48,051 nt of DNA, taken from assembly GCA_900552415.1 (NCBI GenBank), contig USAD01000001.1:1-48051 (forward strand), given 5' to 3'. Positions 1 to 9,672 of the stretch are shown here, piece after piece. Position 1 is the stretch's first letter; each line of letters starts with the position of its first letter. A program made the translations under genes and the position numbers. Origin of the DNA: an uncultured Parabacteroides sp. (lineage in GTDB: Bacteria > Bacteroidota > Bacteroidia > Bacteroidales > Tannerellaceae). Under the pieces are notes generated by a model. It had not been told where the DNA came from, ran no database searches, and saw only the letters and a list, made by a program, of their open reading frames with translations.

Positions 1-1
1 T

Positions 2-754
2 GGAGCCCAATTGATGGGTCAAGAGGTGATCGATCGTTTTGGAACGACATTTCCTTTATTGATTAAGTTTATTGACGCACGAGATAATCTTTCTATTCAG
101 GTACATCCTGATGATGAACTGGCGAAAGCCCGCCACAATTCATTTGGAAAGACTGAAATGTGGTATGTGATCAAAGCGACGAAAGACGCTTCTCTCTATT
201 CTGGTTTTTCTAAGCAGATTGATGCGGATGAATATGTAAAGAGAGTTCAGGACAATACGATTATGGATGTATTGCAGCGGTATAATGTAAATGAGGGTGA
301 TGTTTTCTTCTTGCCTGCCGGTCGGGTACATGCGATTGGAGCTGGTTGTTTCATTGCGGAGATTCAACAGACAAGTAATATCACTTATCGTATTTACGAT
401 TATAACCGTAAAGACGCGAATGGAAATACTCGTGAACTGCATACGGAGTTGGCTAAAGATGCGATCGATTATACTTTGTATCCCGATTATCGGACACATT
501 ACAAAGCACATACGAATGCGACGATTGAGTTGGCTAACTGCAAATACTTTACGACTAACTTGATGGATGTTGATGCGACCATGAGGGGCGTTTTCAAGGA
601 TCTGGATTCATTTGTCGTTTTTTTCTGTATGGAGGATAAAGGAAATGAGATTTTCGTGCATCAAGGACAAACGGTTTTGATGCCGGCAGATACGAAAGGG
701 GTGACAATCTCTCCTGCGCCAAAGGCGAAATTCATGGAAACCTACATTAAATAA
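2..754 (+). CDS. manA: Mannose-6-phosphate isomerase, class I (5' end cut off by the window)
   Basis: Interconverts mannose-6-phosphate and fructose-6-phosphate in the cytoplasm, feeding GDP-mannose synthesis or mannose catabolism. The frame is open to the first base of the window, so the usual N-terminal 60-70 residues lie upstream; the TTG/ATG codons at 11-16 are internal. Metal-site motifs of the type I cupin family are visible: QVHPDDE about 30 residues into the visible part, the Glu of KTEMWYV shortly after, and the His of GRVHAIGAG near visible residue 110. The C-terminal half is the normal small cupin-like part. It is followed by its own hairpin terminator, so ettA is probably separately transcribed. 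Family call is secure; the start is unknown. Confidence 0.93.
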   Translation, partial: GAQLMGQEVIDRFGTTFPLLIKFIDARDNLSIQVHPDDELAKARHNSFGKTEMWYVIKATKDASLYSGFSKQIDADEYVKRVQDNTIMDVLQRYNVNEGDVFFLPAGRVHAIGAGCFIAEIQQTSNITYRIYDYNRKDANGNTRELHTELAKDAIDYTLYPDYRTHYKAHTNATIELANCKYFTTNLMDVDATMRGVFKDLDSFVVFFCMEDKGNEIFVHQGQTVLMPADTKGVTISPAPKAKFMETYIK

Positions 755-767
755 TAGAATGAGAATA

Positions 768-804
768 AAGGATAGCCAGCGAGGTATTTTCGTTGGTTAT
801 CCTT
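768..804 (+). terminator. Hairpin terminator after manA
   Basis: A 15-nt arm (768-782, AAGGATAGCCAGCGA) pairs with 790-804 (TCGTTGGTTATCCTT), using two G:U pairs, around a 7-nt loop. An AT-rich tract follows. It sits 13 bp after the manA stop and 40 bp before ettA. Confidence 0.8.
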
Positions 805-844
805 ATTTAATATATAATGTATCAATAAGTTTTTACTTCTGGAA

Positions 845-2533
845 ATGGCAGACGACAAAAAGATCATATTTTCAATGGTGGGCGTAAGCAAGACCTTTCC
901 GCCCCAGAAGCAAGTGCTCAAAAACATATACCTCTCGTTTTTCTATGGAGCCAAGATTGGTATTATTGGTTTGAATGGTTCCGGAAAATCAACATTGTTG
1001 AAGATTATTGCGGGAATTGATAAGGAATATCAGGGAGAAGTCGTGTTTTCTCCGGGTTATTCGGTTGGTTATTTGGAACAGGATCCGAAATTGGAGCCTG
1101 GAAAGACCGTTAAAGAGGTTGTTCAGGAAGGTGTCCAAGAGATAGTGGATACATTAAAGGAATATGAACAGGTAAATGAGCGCTTTGGCGATCCTGAGGT
1201 GCTTGAGGATCCGGATAAGATGGAGGCATTGATAAATAAGCAGTCGGAATTACAAGACAAGATTGATGCTATGGATGCCTGGAATCTGGAAAGCCGGCTG
1301 GAACGGGCGATGGACGCATTGCGTTGTCCGCCGGAGGATCAGGTCGTGGATACGCTTTCGGGAGGCGAGCGCCGTCGTGTCGCTTTATGTCGTTTGCTGT
1401 TGAAACAACCGGACGTGTTGTTGCTTGATGAGCCTACCAACCACTTGGACGCAGAATCAATTGATTGGTTGGAACAACATTTGCAACAATACAGTGGAAC
1501 GGTGATTTGTATTACGCATGATCGTTATTTCCTTGATCATGTGGCAGGCTGGATTCTTGAGTTGGATCGTGGGGAGGGTATTCCTTGGAAAGGCAATTAT
1601 TCCTCATGGCTGGATCAAAAGACCAAGCGTATGGCTCAGGAAGAAAAGCAGGCAAGCAAGCGTCGTAAGACATTGGAGCGTGAGTTGGAGTGGATCAATA
1701 TGGCGCCTAAGGCCCGTCAAGCTAAGGGTAAGGCTCGTTTGAATTCGTATGAGCGATTGCTGAATGAGGACCAAAAGGAAAGGGAAGCAAAACTGGAGAT
1801 CTTTATCCCGAATGGCCCGCGTTTGGGTAATAAGGTGATTGAGGCGCATCATGTGGCGAAAGCCTTTGGTGAGAAATTGCTGTTTGACGATTTGAATTTT
1901 GTTTTGCCGCCTAATGGTATTGTGGGAGTAATCGGTCCTAATGGTGCCGGAAAGACAACCCTTTTCAAGATGATTATGGGACAAGAGTCTATCGATAAGG
2001 GCAGTTTTGAGGTTGGTGAAACCGTGAAAATCGGTTATGCGGATCAGACGCATAAGGATATAGATCCGAATAAGACTGTTTATCAGGTTGTCTCCGGTGG
2101 TCAGGAATTTATTCGTATGGGAGGCAAAGAGGTTAATAGTCGAGCCTATTTGTCGAAATTCAATTTCGCTGGATCTGACCAGGAGAAATTGTGTGGCGTC
2201 TTATCTGGTGGAGAGAGGAATCGTTTGCATTTGGCTTTGACATTGAAGGCGGATGCGAATGTCTTATTGCTTGATGAGCCGACTAACGATATTGATGTCA
2301 ATACGCTTCGTGCGCTGGAAGAGGGATTGGAGAATTTTGCGGGTTGTGCGGTTGTTGTTTCGCACGACCGATGGTTCTTGGACCGTATTTGTACACATAT
2401 CCTTTCGTTTGAGGGTGATTCGAATGTTGTTTTTTATGAGGGCAGTTATTCGGATTATGAGGAATATAAACGGAAATCTGTTGGGTATGAGGAACCGAAG
2501 CGTGTACGTTATCGTAAATTGATTGTTGATTGA
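845..2533 (+). CDS. ettA: Energy-dependent translational throttle protein EttA (ABC-F ATPase)
   Basis: A soluble ABC-F protein that binds the ribosomal E site and, in E. coli, gates the first elongation step according to the ATP/ADP ratio. The 562 residues match the roughly 555 of the family. Two ABC domains are present with no membrane segments: Walker A GLNGSGKST at residues 42-50 and signature LSGGERRR near 170; second Walker A GPNGAGKTT near 364 and signature LSGGERNR near 452. Walker B is followed by DEPTNHLD in the first domain and by DEPTNDID in the second. The N-terminus (VSKTFPPQKQVLKNIYLSFF) is the EttA type rather than Uup or YheS. The charged linker between the domains is the P-site tRNA-interaction motif region. 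The next gene begins 26 bp downstream. Confidence 0.93.
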   Translation: MADDKKIIFSMVGVSKTFPPQKQVLKNIYLSFFYGAKIGIIGLNGSGKSTLLKIIAGIDKEYQGEVVFSPGYSVGYLEQDPKLEPGKTVKEVVQEGVQEIVDTLKEYEQVNERFGDPEVLEDPDKMEALINKQSELQDKIDAMDAWNLESRLERAMDALRCPPEDQVVDTLSGGERRRVALCRLLLKQPDVLLLDEPTNHLDAESIDWLEQHLQQYSGTVICITHDRYFLDHVAGWILELDRGEGIPWKGNYSSWLDQKTKRMAQEEKQASKRRKTLERELEWINMAPKARQAKGKARLNSYERLLNEDQKEREAKLEIFIPNGPRLGNKVIEAHHVAKAFGEKLLFDDLNFVLPPNGIVGVIGPNGAGKTTLFKMIMGQESIDKGSFEVGETVKIGYADQTHKDIDPNKTVYQVVSGGQEFIRMGGKEVNSRAYLSKFNFAGSDQEKLCGVLSGGERNRLHLALTLKADANVLLLDEPTNDIDVNTLRALEEGLENFAGCAVVVSHDRWFLDRICTHILSFEGDSNVVFYEGSYSDYEEYKRKSVGYEEPKRVRYRKLIVD

Positions 2534-2559
2534 TTTTACCTAATTATATATAGTTTACC

Positions 2560-3207
2560 ATGAGAAAAAAAATGTTTTTATTAGCTGCGTTGGCATTGAG
2601 TAGTTTCGCATTCTCGGGAGAGGCTCTTGCGCAAAAGGCTGAGAAGTTATTTAACGGGAAGGATCTCTCAAACTGGAACTTCGTGGTGGATAAGAATTCT
2701 GTTCCGGCCGATCAGGTTTTTTCTGTTCGTGATGGCGTGATACATATTAAGGGTAATCCTTTTGGTTATATGTACACGAAGGAGAAGTATTCTAATTATA
2801 AGTTGCATGTGGAATGGCGTTGGCCGGATGGGGAATCAAACAGTGGTATTTTCTTGTTGATTGCTGATCCTAAGAATCCATTTCCTAATGGAATAGAGTG
2901 CCAACTTCATGCTGGTGACGCTGGAGATTTCGTATTGCTTGGCGGTTCAGATTTGGTAGAGTATTTCTCTCGTCCGGGTGTTCCTCGTCCAGATTTTCCT
3001 GTTGTCAAGAAACATGCTGAGTCGAGTGAGAAACCTGCTGGTGAGTGGAATGAGGCTAATATCTTCGTTAAGGATGGAACGATAACGGTTTACATTAACG
3101 GAGTTTACCAAAATACGGGAACCAATAAGGTCAAAGAAGGTTTTATTGGTCTTCAAAGTGAGGGAAAAGACGTACAGTTCAGAAATGTGACAGTCACGAA
3201 GTGGTGA
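2560..3207 (+). CDS. Secreted DUF1080 (3-keto-disaccharide hydrolase domain) protein
   Basis: A 215-residue exported protein. The signal peptide spans about residues 1-24 (MRKK, a hydrophobic core, cleavage after ALA). The remainder is one DUF1080 domain, a concanavalin-like fold: FNGKDLSNW near the mature N-terminus, the GESNSGIFL strand, and the terminal strand FIGLQSEGKDVQFRNV. Members of this family have been linked to hydrolysis of 3-keto sugars, and Bacteroidetes carry many copies beside Gfo/Idh/MocA oxidoreductases. A Gfo/Idh gene lies at 29196-30506 but is not adjacent. The substrate cannot be told from sequence. It lies between ettA and glyA on the same strand, with gaps of 26 and 60 bp. 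Confidence 0.85.
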   Translation: MRKKMFLLAALALSSFAFSGEALAQKAEKLFNGKDLSNWNFVVDKNSVPADQVFSVRDGVIHIKGNPFGYMYTKEKYSNYKLHVEWRWPDGESNSGIFLLIADPKNPFPNGIECQLHAGDAGDFVLLGGSDLVEYFSRPGVPRPDFPVVKKHAESSEKPAGEWNEANIFVKDGTITVYINGVYQNTGTNKVKEGFIGLQSEGKDVQFRNVTVTKW

Positions 3208-3267
3208 TGGACGCAGAGTTGTTCTTGTCCGTTTTTTACAAATATGAATCTATTAATTTAATTGAGA

Positions 3268-4548
3268 ATGAAAAGAGACAACGTCATTTTTGACATTATT
3301 GAGAAAGAGCATCAACGTCAGTTGAAGGGAATTGAGTTGATCGCTTCTGAGAATTTTGTCAGTGATCAGGTTATGCAGGCTATGGGTAGCTGCTTGACGA
3401 ACAAATATGCGGAAGGTTATCCTGGTCATCGTTATTATGGAGGTTGTGAGGTCGTCGATCAAAGTGAGACAATCGCTATCGAGCGTTTGAAGAAGATTTT
3501 CAACGCTGAGTGGGCGAATGTACAGCCTCATTCAGGAGCTCAAGCTAATGCGGCAGTATTCTTCGCTGTTTTGAATCCGGGTGATACGTTTTTGGGATTG
3601 AACCTTTCTCATGGAGGTCACCTGTCTCATGGTTCTCCAGTAAATAGTTCTGGCGTGCTTTATCGTGCTACGGAATATAATGTAAAGGAGGAAACTGGTC
3701 GGGTTGATTACGACCAGATGGAAGAGGTCGCTTTGCGTGAGAAGCCGAAATTGATCATTGGTGGTGGTTCTGCCTATTCTCGTGACTGGGATTACAAACG
3801 GATGCGTGAGATCGCGGATAAGGTTGGTGCCTTATTGATGATTGATATGGCGCATCCCGCAGGTTTGATCGCTGCTGGTTTGTTGAACAATCCTTTGGAA
3901 TATGCCCATATCGTAACATCAACTACACACAAGACTTTGCGTGGTCCTCGTGGCGGTATTATCTTGTTAGGTAAAGACTTTGATAATCCTTGGGGTAAGA
4001 AGACTCCGAAAGGTGTTATCAAGAAGATGTCGCAGCTATTGGATTCTGCCGTATTCCCAGGTATTCAGGGAGGTCCGCTGGAGCATGTGATCGCTGCTAA
4101 GGCTGTTGCTTTCGGTGAGGCTTTGGAGCCGGAGTATAAGGTTTATCAGAGCCAGGTCAAGGCGAATGCGGCCGCGATGGCACAAGCTTTCATGGATAAG
4201 GGTTATAAGATTATCTCGGATGGTACAGACAACCATAGCATCTTGATTGACTTGCGTACGAAGTTCCCGGACCTGACAGGAAAGGTGGCGGAGAAGGCTT
4301 TGGTATCGGCTGATATCACGGTCAACAAGAATATGGTTCCGTTTGATAGCCGTTCGGCATTCCAGACTTCTGGTATTCGTGTTGGTACGCCTGCTATTAC
4401 GACTCGTGGCGCGAAAGAGCCGTTGATGGGTGAGATTGTGGAGATGATTGATACTGTTTTGGCAGCACCTGAATGCGACAAGACGATCACAGCCGTTCGC
4501 GAAAAGGTAAACAGCATCATGAAAGAATATCCTATTTTTGCTTGGTAA
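3268..4548 (+). CDS. glyA: Serine hydroxymethyltransferase
   Basis: A PLP enzyme that converts serine and tetrahydrofolate to glycine and 5,10-methylene-THF, the main cytoplasmic source of one-carbon units. The 426 residues match the family. Motifs include [11 protein letters not shown] at the N-terminus, [13 protein letters not shown], and the PLP-binding segment [14 protein letters not shown] with the Schiff-base Lys near residue 222. I chose the ATG at 3268 (MKRDNVIF); an in-frame TTG at 3262 adds only two residues. No clear Shine-Dalgarno is visible, as is common in Bacteroidetes. Codons are strongly GAG- and TTG-biased, unlike the next gene downstream. Confidence 0.97.
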   Translation: MKRDNVIFDIIEKEHQRQLKGIELIASENFVSDQVMQAMGSCLTNKYAEGYPGHRYYGGCEVVDQSETIAIERLKKIFNAEWANVQPHSGAQANAAVFFAVLNPGDTFLGLNLSHGGHLSHGSPVNSSGVLYRATEYNVKEETGRVDYDQMEEVALREKPKLIIGGGSAYSRDWDYKRMREIADKVGALLMIDMAHPAGLIAAGLLNNPLEYAHIVTSTTHKTLRGPRGGIILLGKDFDNPWGKKTPKGVIKKMSQLLDSAVFPGIQGGPLEHVIAAKAVAFGEALEPEYKVYQSQVKANAAAMAQAFMDKGYKIISDGTDNHSILIDLRTKFPDLTGKVAEKALVSADITVNKNMVPFDSRSAFQTSGIRVGTPAITTRGAKEPLMGEIVEMIDTVLAAPECDKTITAVREKVNSIMKEYPIFAW

Positions 4549-4588
4549 TACTCAAACAACTTTTAAATATCTCAAAAAACACAGTAAC

Positions 4589-6934
4589 ATGAAGAAGCTT
4601 TTAGCAACATTTTGTGCCGGTATGGCCTTATGTTTTTTAGCTTCCTGTGCTGAACCCCAGGGCGAAGTGAAGTCGTACAACCAGGGAATCAACATCATCC
4701 CTACTCCACAAAGCCTGGTTCAGCAAGATGGATTCTTCCGTTTGAACAGCCATACGGCTATCACGGCAGTAAGTCCGGAAGCAAAGACAATTGCCGAATT
4801 CTTTGCGGCAAAGATGAGAACGTCAACCGGTCTGGACATTCAGGTGGCAGAAAAGGGCAATATCCTGTTGTCGTTAGATTCGTCTCTCGATGTGCCCAAC
4901 GACGAGGGTTATTCATTGGAAGTATCGAAAGATGCCGTCAAGGTTGTAGCCAAAACGACGCAAGGTCTGTTCTATGGCATGCAGTCATTCCTGCAATTAT
5001 TGCCGGCCGAGATTGAAAGCCCGTCGAAGGTAAACGGAATAGCCTGGCAAGCTCCTGCTGTCAGCATAAAAGATGCTCCTCGCTTCGGTTACCGTGGTAT
5101 TATGCTGGACCCTTGCCGTCATTTCATGCCGGCTGAGAATGTCAAGAAATACATTGACGTCCTGTCGTTGTTCAAGATCAACCGTATCCACTGGCATTTG
5201 ACAGACGACCAGGGTTGGCGTATTGAGATCAAGAAGTATCCGAAACTGACTGAGATCGGTTCGAAGCGTATCGACGGCGAAGGAACCGAATATGGTGGAT
5301 ATTATACGCAGGAAGAAATAAAGGATATTGTGAAATATGCGGCCGACCATTTCATTACGGTCGTACCGGAACTGGAATTGCCGGGACATGAAATGGCAGC
5401 TATTGCGGCTTATCCGAATTTGTCTTGTAAAGGTGAGCCGGGAACTCCGCGTATCATCTGGGGCGTTGAAGATATCGTAATGTGTCCGGGCAAGGAAGAT
5501 ATGTTTACTTTCCTGCAGGATGTGATCGATGAAATGGTCCCTCTTTTCCCGAGTGAATATTTCCATATCGGAGGAGATGAATGTCCGAAGACCAGCTGGA
5601 AGAACTGTCCGCTCTGTCAGAAACGTATCAAAGCGGAAGGACTGAAAGCTGACGGAAAACACTCGGCAGAAGAAAAACTGCAGAGTTATGTTATCCAGCG
5701 TATGGAAAAATACCTGGAGACCAAAGGTAAAAAGATTATCGGTTGGGATGAAATCCTGGAAGGCGGTCTGGCTCCTTCGGCAACAGTGATGTCATGGCGC
5801 GGTGAAGAAGGTGGTATTGCTGCCGCTTTGATGGATCATACCGTTATCATGACTCCGGGCGGAAACGGCATGTACCTGGATGCTTACCAGGGCGATCCGA
5901 AGATTGAACCGGTGACAATTGGCGGTTATACGTTGTTGGAAAAGACATACAGCTATAATCCGATACCGGATACATTGGCTGCGATGGGAAAAAGCGATTA
6001 TATTTTGGGTGTTCAGGGAAATACATGGTCTGAATACATGTATGATGAAGCCAAACGCGATTATATGATTTTCCCACGTATTCTGGCCGTTGCTGAAATT
6101 GGTTGGACGAATCTGGACCGGAAAGATTATAAGGACTTCGAACGTCGTATCGAGAACGCTTATGTCCGCCTGGATGGTCATGCTATCAATTACCATATTC
6201 CGCTGCCTGAACAGCCGAACGGTTCATGCAACTTCGTAGCATTTACCGACAAGGCTTCGCTGGAATTCAAGACAACCCGTCCGATCAAGATGGTTTATAC
6301 CTTGGATGGCAGCGAACCGACTCCGGCTTCAACAGCCTACACGGCTCCGATTGAAATCAGCGAAACTACAACCTTGAAGATTGCTTCGGTATTGCCTTCA
6401 GGTAAAATGAGTCCGATCCGTACGATTCAGGTAGAAAAGCAGTCGCTGGCCCCTGCCAAGGAAGTCGCTCAAACAACTCCGGGCCTGAATATGGAAGTAA
6501 CAGATGGCATGTATCTGAATGTGAAGGAACTGGAAGCAGCCAAGAAGGAAACGAAGAAATCGGTTATCAAAGACCTGAAGGAAATCCGTTCGGTGGTTGA
6601 AACATCTGAATCGATGCGTGGTGTTAACCAATATGCAGCTGTAGCAACAGGTTATGTAAATATTCCGGAAGACGGTGTTTATTTCATTTCATCTGATTTG
6701 GAAGAAGTCTGGATCGACGGCAAGTTGTTGGTTAACAATGGCGGTGAAGTAAAACGCTTCTCCCGTCATGACAATTCAGTTGCTTTGGCAAAGGGATTAC
6801 ATGAAATCAAAGCGGTGTTCTTAGGTCATATCATCGGTGGCTGGCCATCTAACTGGAACGACGGAAGCATCAAGCTTCGCAAGTCGGATGCTGCTGAATT
6901 TACAGCGATCACTCCAGAAATGTTATGCCATTGA
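4589..6934 (+). CDS. Beta-N-acetylhexosaminidase lipoprotein (GH20) with PA14-like C-terminal domain
   Basis: Removes terminal N-acetylglucosamine or N-acetylgalactosamine from glycans, probably on the cell surface or in the periplasm. I start at the ATG at 4589, which gives a lipoprotein signal with lipobox LASC; the in-frame ATG at 4538 overlaps glyA and would bury the signal. Order: GH20b domain (about 40-165); GH20 barrel (about 170-530) with the catalytic Asp-Glu pair in HIGGDEC near residues 330-331 and the WRGEEGG and QGNTWSEYM segments; a chitobiase-C-like strand region (DGSEPTPAST, about 565-620); and a PA14-like module (about 685-770) with GVYFISSDLEEVWIDG. It ends with its own terminator. 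Codon use shifts here from GAG/TTG to GAA/CTG. Confidence 0.93.
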   Translation: MKKLLATFCAGMALCFLASCAEPQGEVKSYNQGINIIPTPQSLVQQDGFFRLNSHTAITAVSPEAKTIAEFFAAKMRTSTGLDIQVAEKGNILLSLDSSLDVPNDEGYSLEVSKDAVKVVAKTTQGLFYGMQSFLQLLPAEIESPSKVNGIAWQAPAVSIKDAPRFGYRGIMLDPCRHFMPAENVKKYIDVLSLFKINRIHWHLTDDQGWRIEIKKYPKLTEIGSKRIDGEGTEYGGYYTQEEIKDIVKYAADHFITVVPELELPGHEMAAIAAYPNLSCKGEPGTPRIIWGVEDIVMCPGKEDMFTFLQDVIDEMVPLFPSEYFHIGGDECPKTSWKNCPLCQKRIKAEGLKADGKHSAEEKLQSYVIQRMEKYLETKGKKIIGWDEILEGGLAPSATVMSWRGEEGGIAAALMDHTVIMTPGGNGMYLDAYQGDPKIEPVTIGGYTLLEKTYSYNPIPDTLAAMGKSDYILGVQGNTWSEYMYDEAKRDYMIFPRILAVAEIGWTNLDRKDYKDFERRIENAYVRLDGHAINYHIPLPEQPNGSCNFVAFTDKASLEFKTTRPIKMVYTLDGSEPTPASTAYTAPIEISETTTLKIASVLPSGKMSPIRTIQVEKQSLAPAKEVAQTTPGLNMEVTDGMYLNVKELEAAKKETKKSVIKDLKEIRSVVETSESMRGVNQYAAVATGYVNIPEDGVYFISSDLEEVWIDGKLLVNNGGEVKRFSRHDNSVALAKGLHEIKAVFLGHIIGGWPSNWNDGSIKLRKSDAAEFTAITPEMLCH

Positions 6935-6960
6935 TAATAAGGATATCAATCAGATAACAG

Positions 6961-6990
6961 AAAGCCGGCCTTTCGGGGCTGGCTTTTTTT
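6961..6990 (+). terminator. Intrinsic terminator after the GH20 gene
   Basis: The arms AAAGCCGGCC (6961-6970) and GGCTGGCTTT (6977-6986) pair with one G:U around the loop TTTCGG, then run into T's to 6990. It overlaps the 3' end of the convergent AraC gene by two bases. Confidence 0.9.
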
Positions 6991-7888
6991 ATTCATATAT
7001 TCCATTTTGATAGTCGTGTAAATACTGCTTGAAAGTCTTTCCTGTCTGTTGCTTAAAGAACCGCATCAAATGGCTGGGATCGGAAAAACAGAAATCATCT
7101 GCCAATTGACTGATTGTACGGTCGGAGAACAATAATTCATTCTTCAGTTCTTCAAGCAGGCGTTGTTTTAATAAATGCGTAGCCGAAACGCCAAATTGTG
7201 CCATGACGGCCGAATTCAGTGATATACGGCTGATGTGAAGCATATCGGCATATTCCTGAACACGTTGCATCGTATGTATGTGTTGTTCGAGTAAATCCTT
7301 ATACTGAAACGCATAATTGTTTTTAGGAACTTCCACAGGTAATTGGTAGGCAGTAGCATAAGCACGGTTAATTATCACCAACAGATAATAAAGTACAGAC
7401 ACTATCAGGTTATACGAATCAGCGACAGGATGCAATAATTCCTGTTTTATCTTCTCAAGCAAGCGAATATATTCAGCCTGTTCCTCGGATGAATAATATA
7501 AATATGGAGGAGTATCTGTCTGATAACAGTAAAGTAAACGATAGACAAAGAATTTGTCGGCGATGAATGTGCGCATGAAGTCTTCGCGGAAGATAAGGAA
7601 AGTATAATCCAACGCAGCTTCATCAACATGCCATTCTTGTTTCTGATGAGGCGAAAGAAGCAGGATCATGTCATCCCGTAAATCAATCTTCCGAAAGTTT
7701 AACAGCAAAAAGCCATTTGCCTTGCGGAAGAAAAAGAAGCAGAAGAAATCTGTTCTGAACCGTTTATATTCGGTTAATACACCACTGATATCCACGCTTT
7801 TCCCGGTATTGATATAAAAATCAACTCCGCAATCAGTTTTGCTGAATGGGACGCTGACCAGTTTTTCCGGATTGATAATCTCTTTCAT
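6989..7888 (-). CDS. AraC-family transcriptional regulator
   Basis: A 299-residue DNA-binding regulator. The N-terminal ~180 residues look like an AraC-type cupin sensor domain (weakly conserved, aromatic-rich). The last ~100 residues form the two-HTH AraC domain, with the signature around FSDPSHLMRFFKQQTGKTFKQYL near residues 265-290. It is divergent from the metallo-hydrolase/radical-SAM pair at 8017-9662 and convergent with the GH20 gene; the shared 128-bp upstream region suggests it controls the divergent pair, which is an inference. The ligand is unknown. Confidence 0.9.
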   Translation of the reverse strand: MKEIINPEKLVSVPFSKTDCGVDFYINTGKSVDISGVLTEYKRFRTDFFCFFFFRKANGFLLLNFRKIDLRDDMILLLSPHQKQEWHVDEAALDYTFLIFREDFMRTFIADKFFVYRLLYCYQTDTPPYLYYSSEEQAEYIRLLEKIKQELLHPVADSYNLIVSVLYYLLVIINRAYATAYQLPVEVPKNNYAFQYKDLLEQHIHTMQRVQEYADMLHISRISLNSAVMAQFGVSATHLLKQRLLEELKNELLFSDRTISQLADDFCFSDPSHLMRFFKQQTGKTFKQYLHDYQNGIYE

Positions 7889-7903
7889 AAATCGACCTTT
7901 TTA

Positions 7904-7911
7904 CAAAGGTA
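7904..7911 (-). promoter_or_regulatory. Bacteroidetes -7 promoter element for the AraC gene
   Basis: On the minus strand this reads TACCTTTG, an exact TAnnTTTG match, 15 bp before the AraC start codon, so the leader would be short. A TTTTG lies 14 bp further upstream, closer than the usual 19-21, so the -33 part is doubtful. Confidence 0.5.
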
Positions 7912-8016
7912 CTATTTCTCTTTATCAAAAGGGCATATATTCCATAATTTAAGGCATAAAGCAATCAGACCAATCTGTCGAAATTTGCAACTGTAATTAT
8001 TAAAGATATAATCACA

Positions 8017-8793
8017 ATGGAAAAGGGGAAAACATGTATCCGTCTGGTACGTAATGCTACTTTGAGAATTAAATATGGAGGGAAAAATATTCTCGTTGAC
8101 CCTATGCTCGCAGGAAAGGGAGAGTTAGAATCAGCTCTCGGCGTATATAAGACACCACGAGTACATCTTGTTATGCCTATGGATGAAATCACCAAGGGAT
8201 TAGACATGGTTTTGCTTACACACAACCATATTGATCATTATGATCCGACTGTAAAACGGTACTTACCATCAGATATTCCGTTCTTTCAACCGCAGGACAA
8301 AGAATTTATCGAACAAGAAGGCTTTACAAAGGTTGAGAAGATAGAAGATAACAGGGCTGTGGACAACTTGATGATTTACCGGATACCTGGAAATCACGGT
8401 TTTGGGAAAATAGGACAGATAATGGGACCTGTTTCAGGGTATGTATTGACTGCCCATGAATGTCCAACCATTTATATTATGGGAGACTGCAGATGGGAAA
8501 CTGGTGTCCGAAGGGCCGTAGAACAATTTAAACCCGACTATATTGTAGTTAACTGTGGAGGAGCAATATTTCCGGAGTTTTCCAAAACAGATGGCTGCAT
8601 TATTCCTGACGAAAATGAAGTAATGCAGATCTTAAACGAGATCTCTGACTCCATTAAGCTGATAGCTGTACACATGGATGCTACTGACCACGGACAAACT
8701 TCTCGTACGATCTTACGCAATGAAGCCTTACATTGCCATGTCGATATGAGCCGGTTGATTATTCCTGAAGATGGAGAAATTATTACGCTATGA
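8017..8793 (+). CDS. Metallo-beta-lactamase-fold hydrolase (UlaG-like)
   Basis: A 258-residue soluble protein of the MBL superfamily, beta-lactamase-like type near UlaG (L-ascorbate-6-phosphate lactonase). The metal motif HxHxDH appears as THNHIDHYD near residues 68-76; NHGFG, a GDCRWE segment and HMDATDHG supply later metal ligands. There is no signal peptide, so it is cytoplasmic. Its stop overlaps the start of the radical SAM gene by 4 bp (ATGA), so translation of the two is coupled and they probably work together. It is divergent from an AraC regulator. The substrate is unknown; UlaG-like lactonase is only the nearest family type. Confidence 0.85.
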   Translation: MEKGKTCIRLVRNATLRIKYGGKNILVDPMLAGKGELESALGVYKTPRVHLVMPMDEITKGLDMVLLTHNHIDHYDPTVKRYLPSDIPFFQPQDKEFIEQEGFTKVEKIEDNRAVDNLMIYRIPGNHGFGKIGQIMGPVSGYVLTAHECPTIYIMGDCRWETGVRRAVEQFKPDYIVVNCGGAIFPEFSKTDGCIIPDENEVMQILNEISDSIKLIAVHMDATDHGQTSRTILRNEALHCHVDMSRLIIPEDGEIITL

Positions 8794-9662
8794 TGGTAGT
8801 TAAACAAATAGACGTGCAGAACGTCATGACCAAATCATCGTTGCCTGTCGGTGGTTATTCTGTAAATCCATATGTAGGTTGTCCGCATGCCTGTAAATAC
8901 TGTTATGCTTCGTTTATGAAGCGGTTTACCGGTCATACAGAACCATGGGGAACATTCTTAGATGTAAAGAATTGGAAACCCATCACCAATCCGCACCGTT
9001 ATGACAGACAACGAATTGTCATTGGCTCAGTAACAGATGGCTATAATCCCTACGAAGAAGAATTTCGACGTACTCGCCACTTGCTTGAAGAACTACAAGG
9101 TACTGATGCGGAGATCATGTTCTGTACTAATTCAGACCTTGTTTTACGCGATCTCGACCTGCTTAAACAGTTTCATAAAGTAACGGTTTCCTGGTCGGTC
9201 AATACACTTGATGAACAGTTCAGAGCAGATATGGATCAAGCCGTAAGCATAGAACGCAGACTGCGGGCCATGAAGCAAGTATACGATGCAGGTCTTCGTA
9301 CGGTATGTTTCATATCTCCTATTTTCCCAGGCATCACTGATGTAAAAGCCATCATTGAAGAAGTAAAAGACTATGCAGATTTGATCTGGCTGGAAAATCT
9401 GAATCTGCGGGGACAGTTCAAAAGATGTATTATGGAATATATACAAGAGAAACATCCCTCACTATTTACCTTGTATGATGAAATCTATAACCAGAAACGG
9501 ATGGATTATTGGAAGTCGCTTGAGGCTGAGATTTCAACATATGCGGCGCAGCAAAACTTGCCTTATCGGGTAAATGATTTGCCTTATGGCCGTTCGGAAA
9601 AAGGCAAGCCGGTACTGGTTAATTATTTCTATCATGAAAAGATAAAAAGAAACAGAACCTGA
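8790..9662 (+). CDS. Radical SAM protein, SplB-like / 'mobile pair B'-like
   Basis: A 290-residue radical S-adenosylmethionine enzyme. The 4Fe-4S motif CxxxCxxC is seen as CPHACKYC near residues 31-38, within NPYVGCPHACKYCYASFMKR. The segment GSVTDGYNPYEEE and the strand IMFCTNSDLVLRDLD fit the SPL-like radical SAM barrel. From memory the N-terminal region resembles the family called radical SAM mobile pair protein B, but no partner A gene is adjacent; the coupled neighbour is instead the metallo-hydrolase. There is no signal peptide. The reaction is unknown. A long hairpin (9673-9736) starts 11 bp after the stop. Confidence 0.85.
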   Translation: MMVVKQIDVQNVMTKSSLPVGGYSVNPYVGCPHACKYCYASFMKRFTGHTEPWGTFLDVKNWKPITNPHRYDRQRIVIGSVTDGYNPYEEEFRRTRHLLEELQGTDAEIMFCTNSDLVLRDLDLLKQFHKVTVSWSVNTLDEQFRADMDQAVSIERRLRAMKQVYDAGLRTVCFISPIFPGITDVKAIIEEVKDYADLIWLENLNLRGQFKRCIMEYIQEKHPSLFTLYDEIYNQKRMDYWKSLEAEISTYAAQQNLPYRVNDLPYGRSEKGKPVLVNYFYHEKIKRNRT

Positions 9663-9672
9663 CAATCTTCGG

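Noticed and set aside
1604..2053. 149-codon minus-strand frame inside ettA
   Set aside because: Lies wholly within the clear ABC-F coding sequence on the other strand; product has no recognisable domain.
4538..4588. 17-residue N-terminal extension of the GH20 protein
   Set aside because: Overlaps glyA and would place residues before a good lipoprotein signal; ATG at 4589 fits better.
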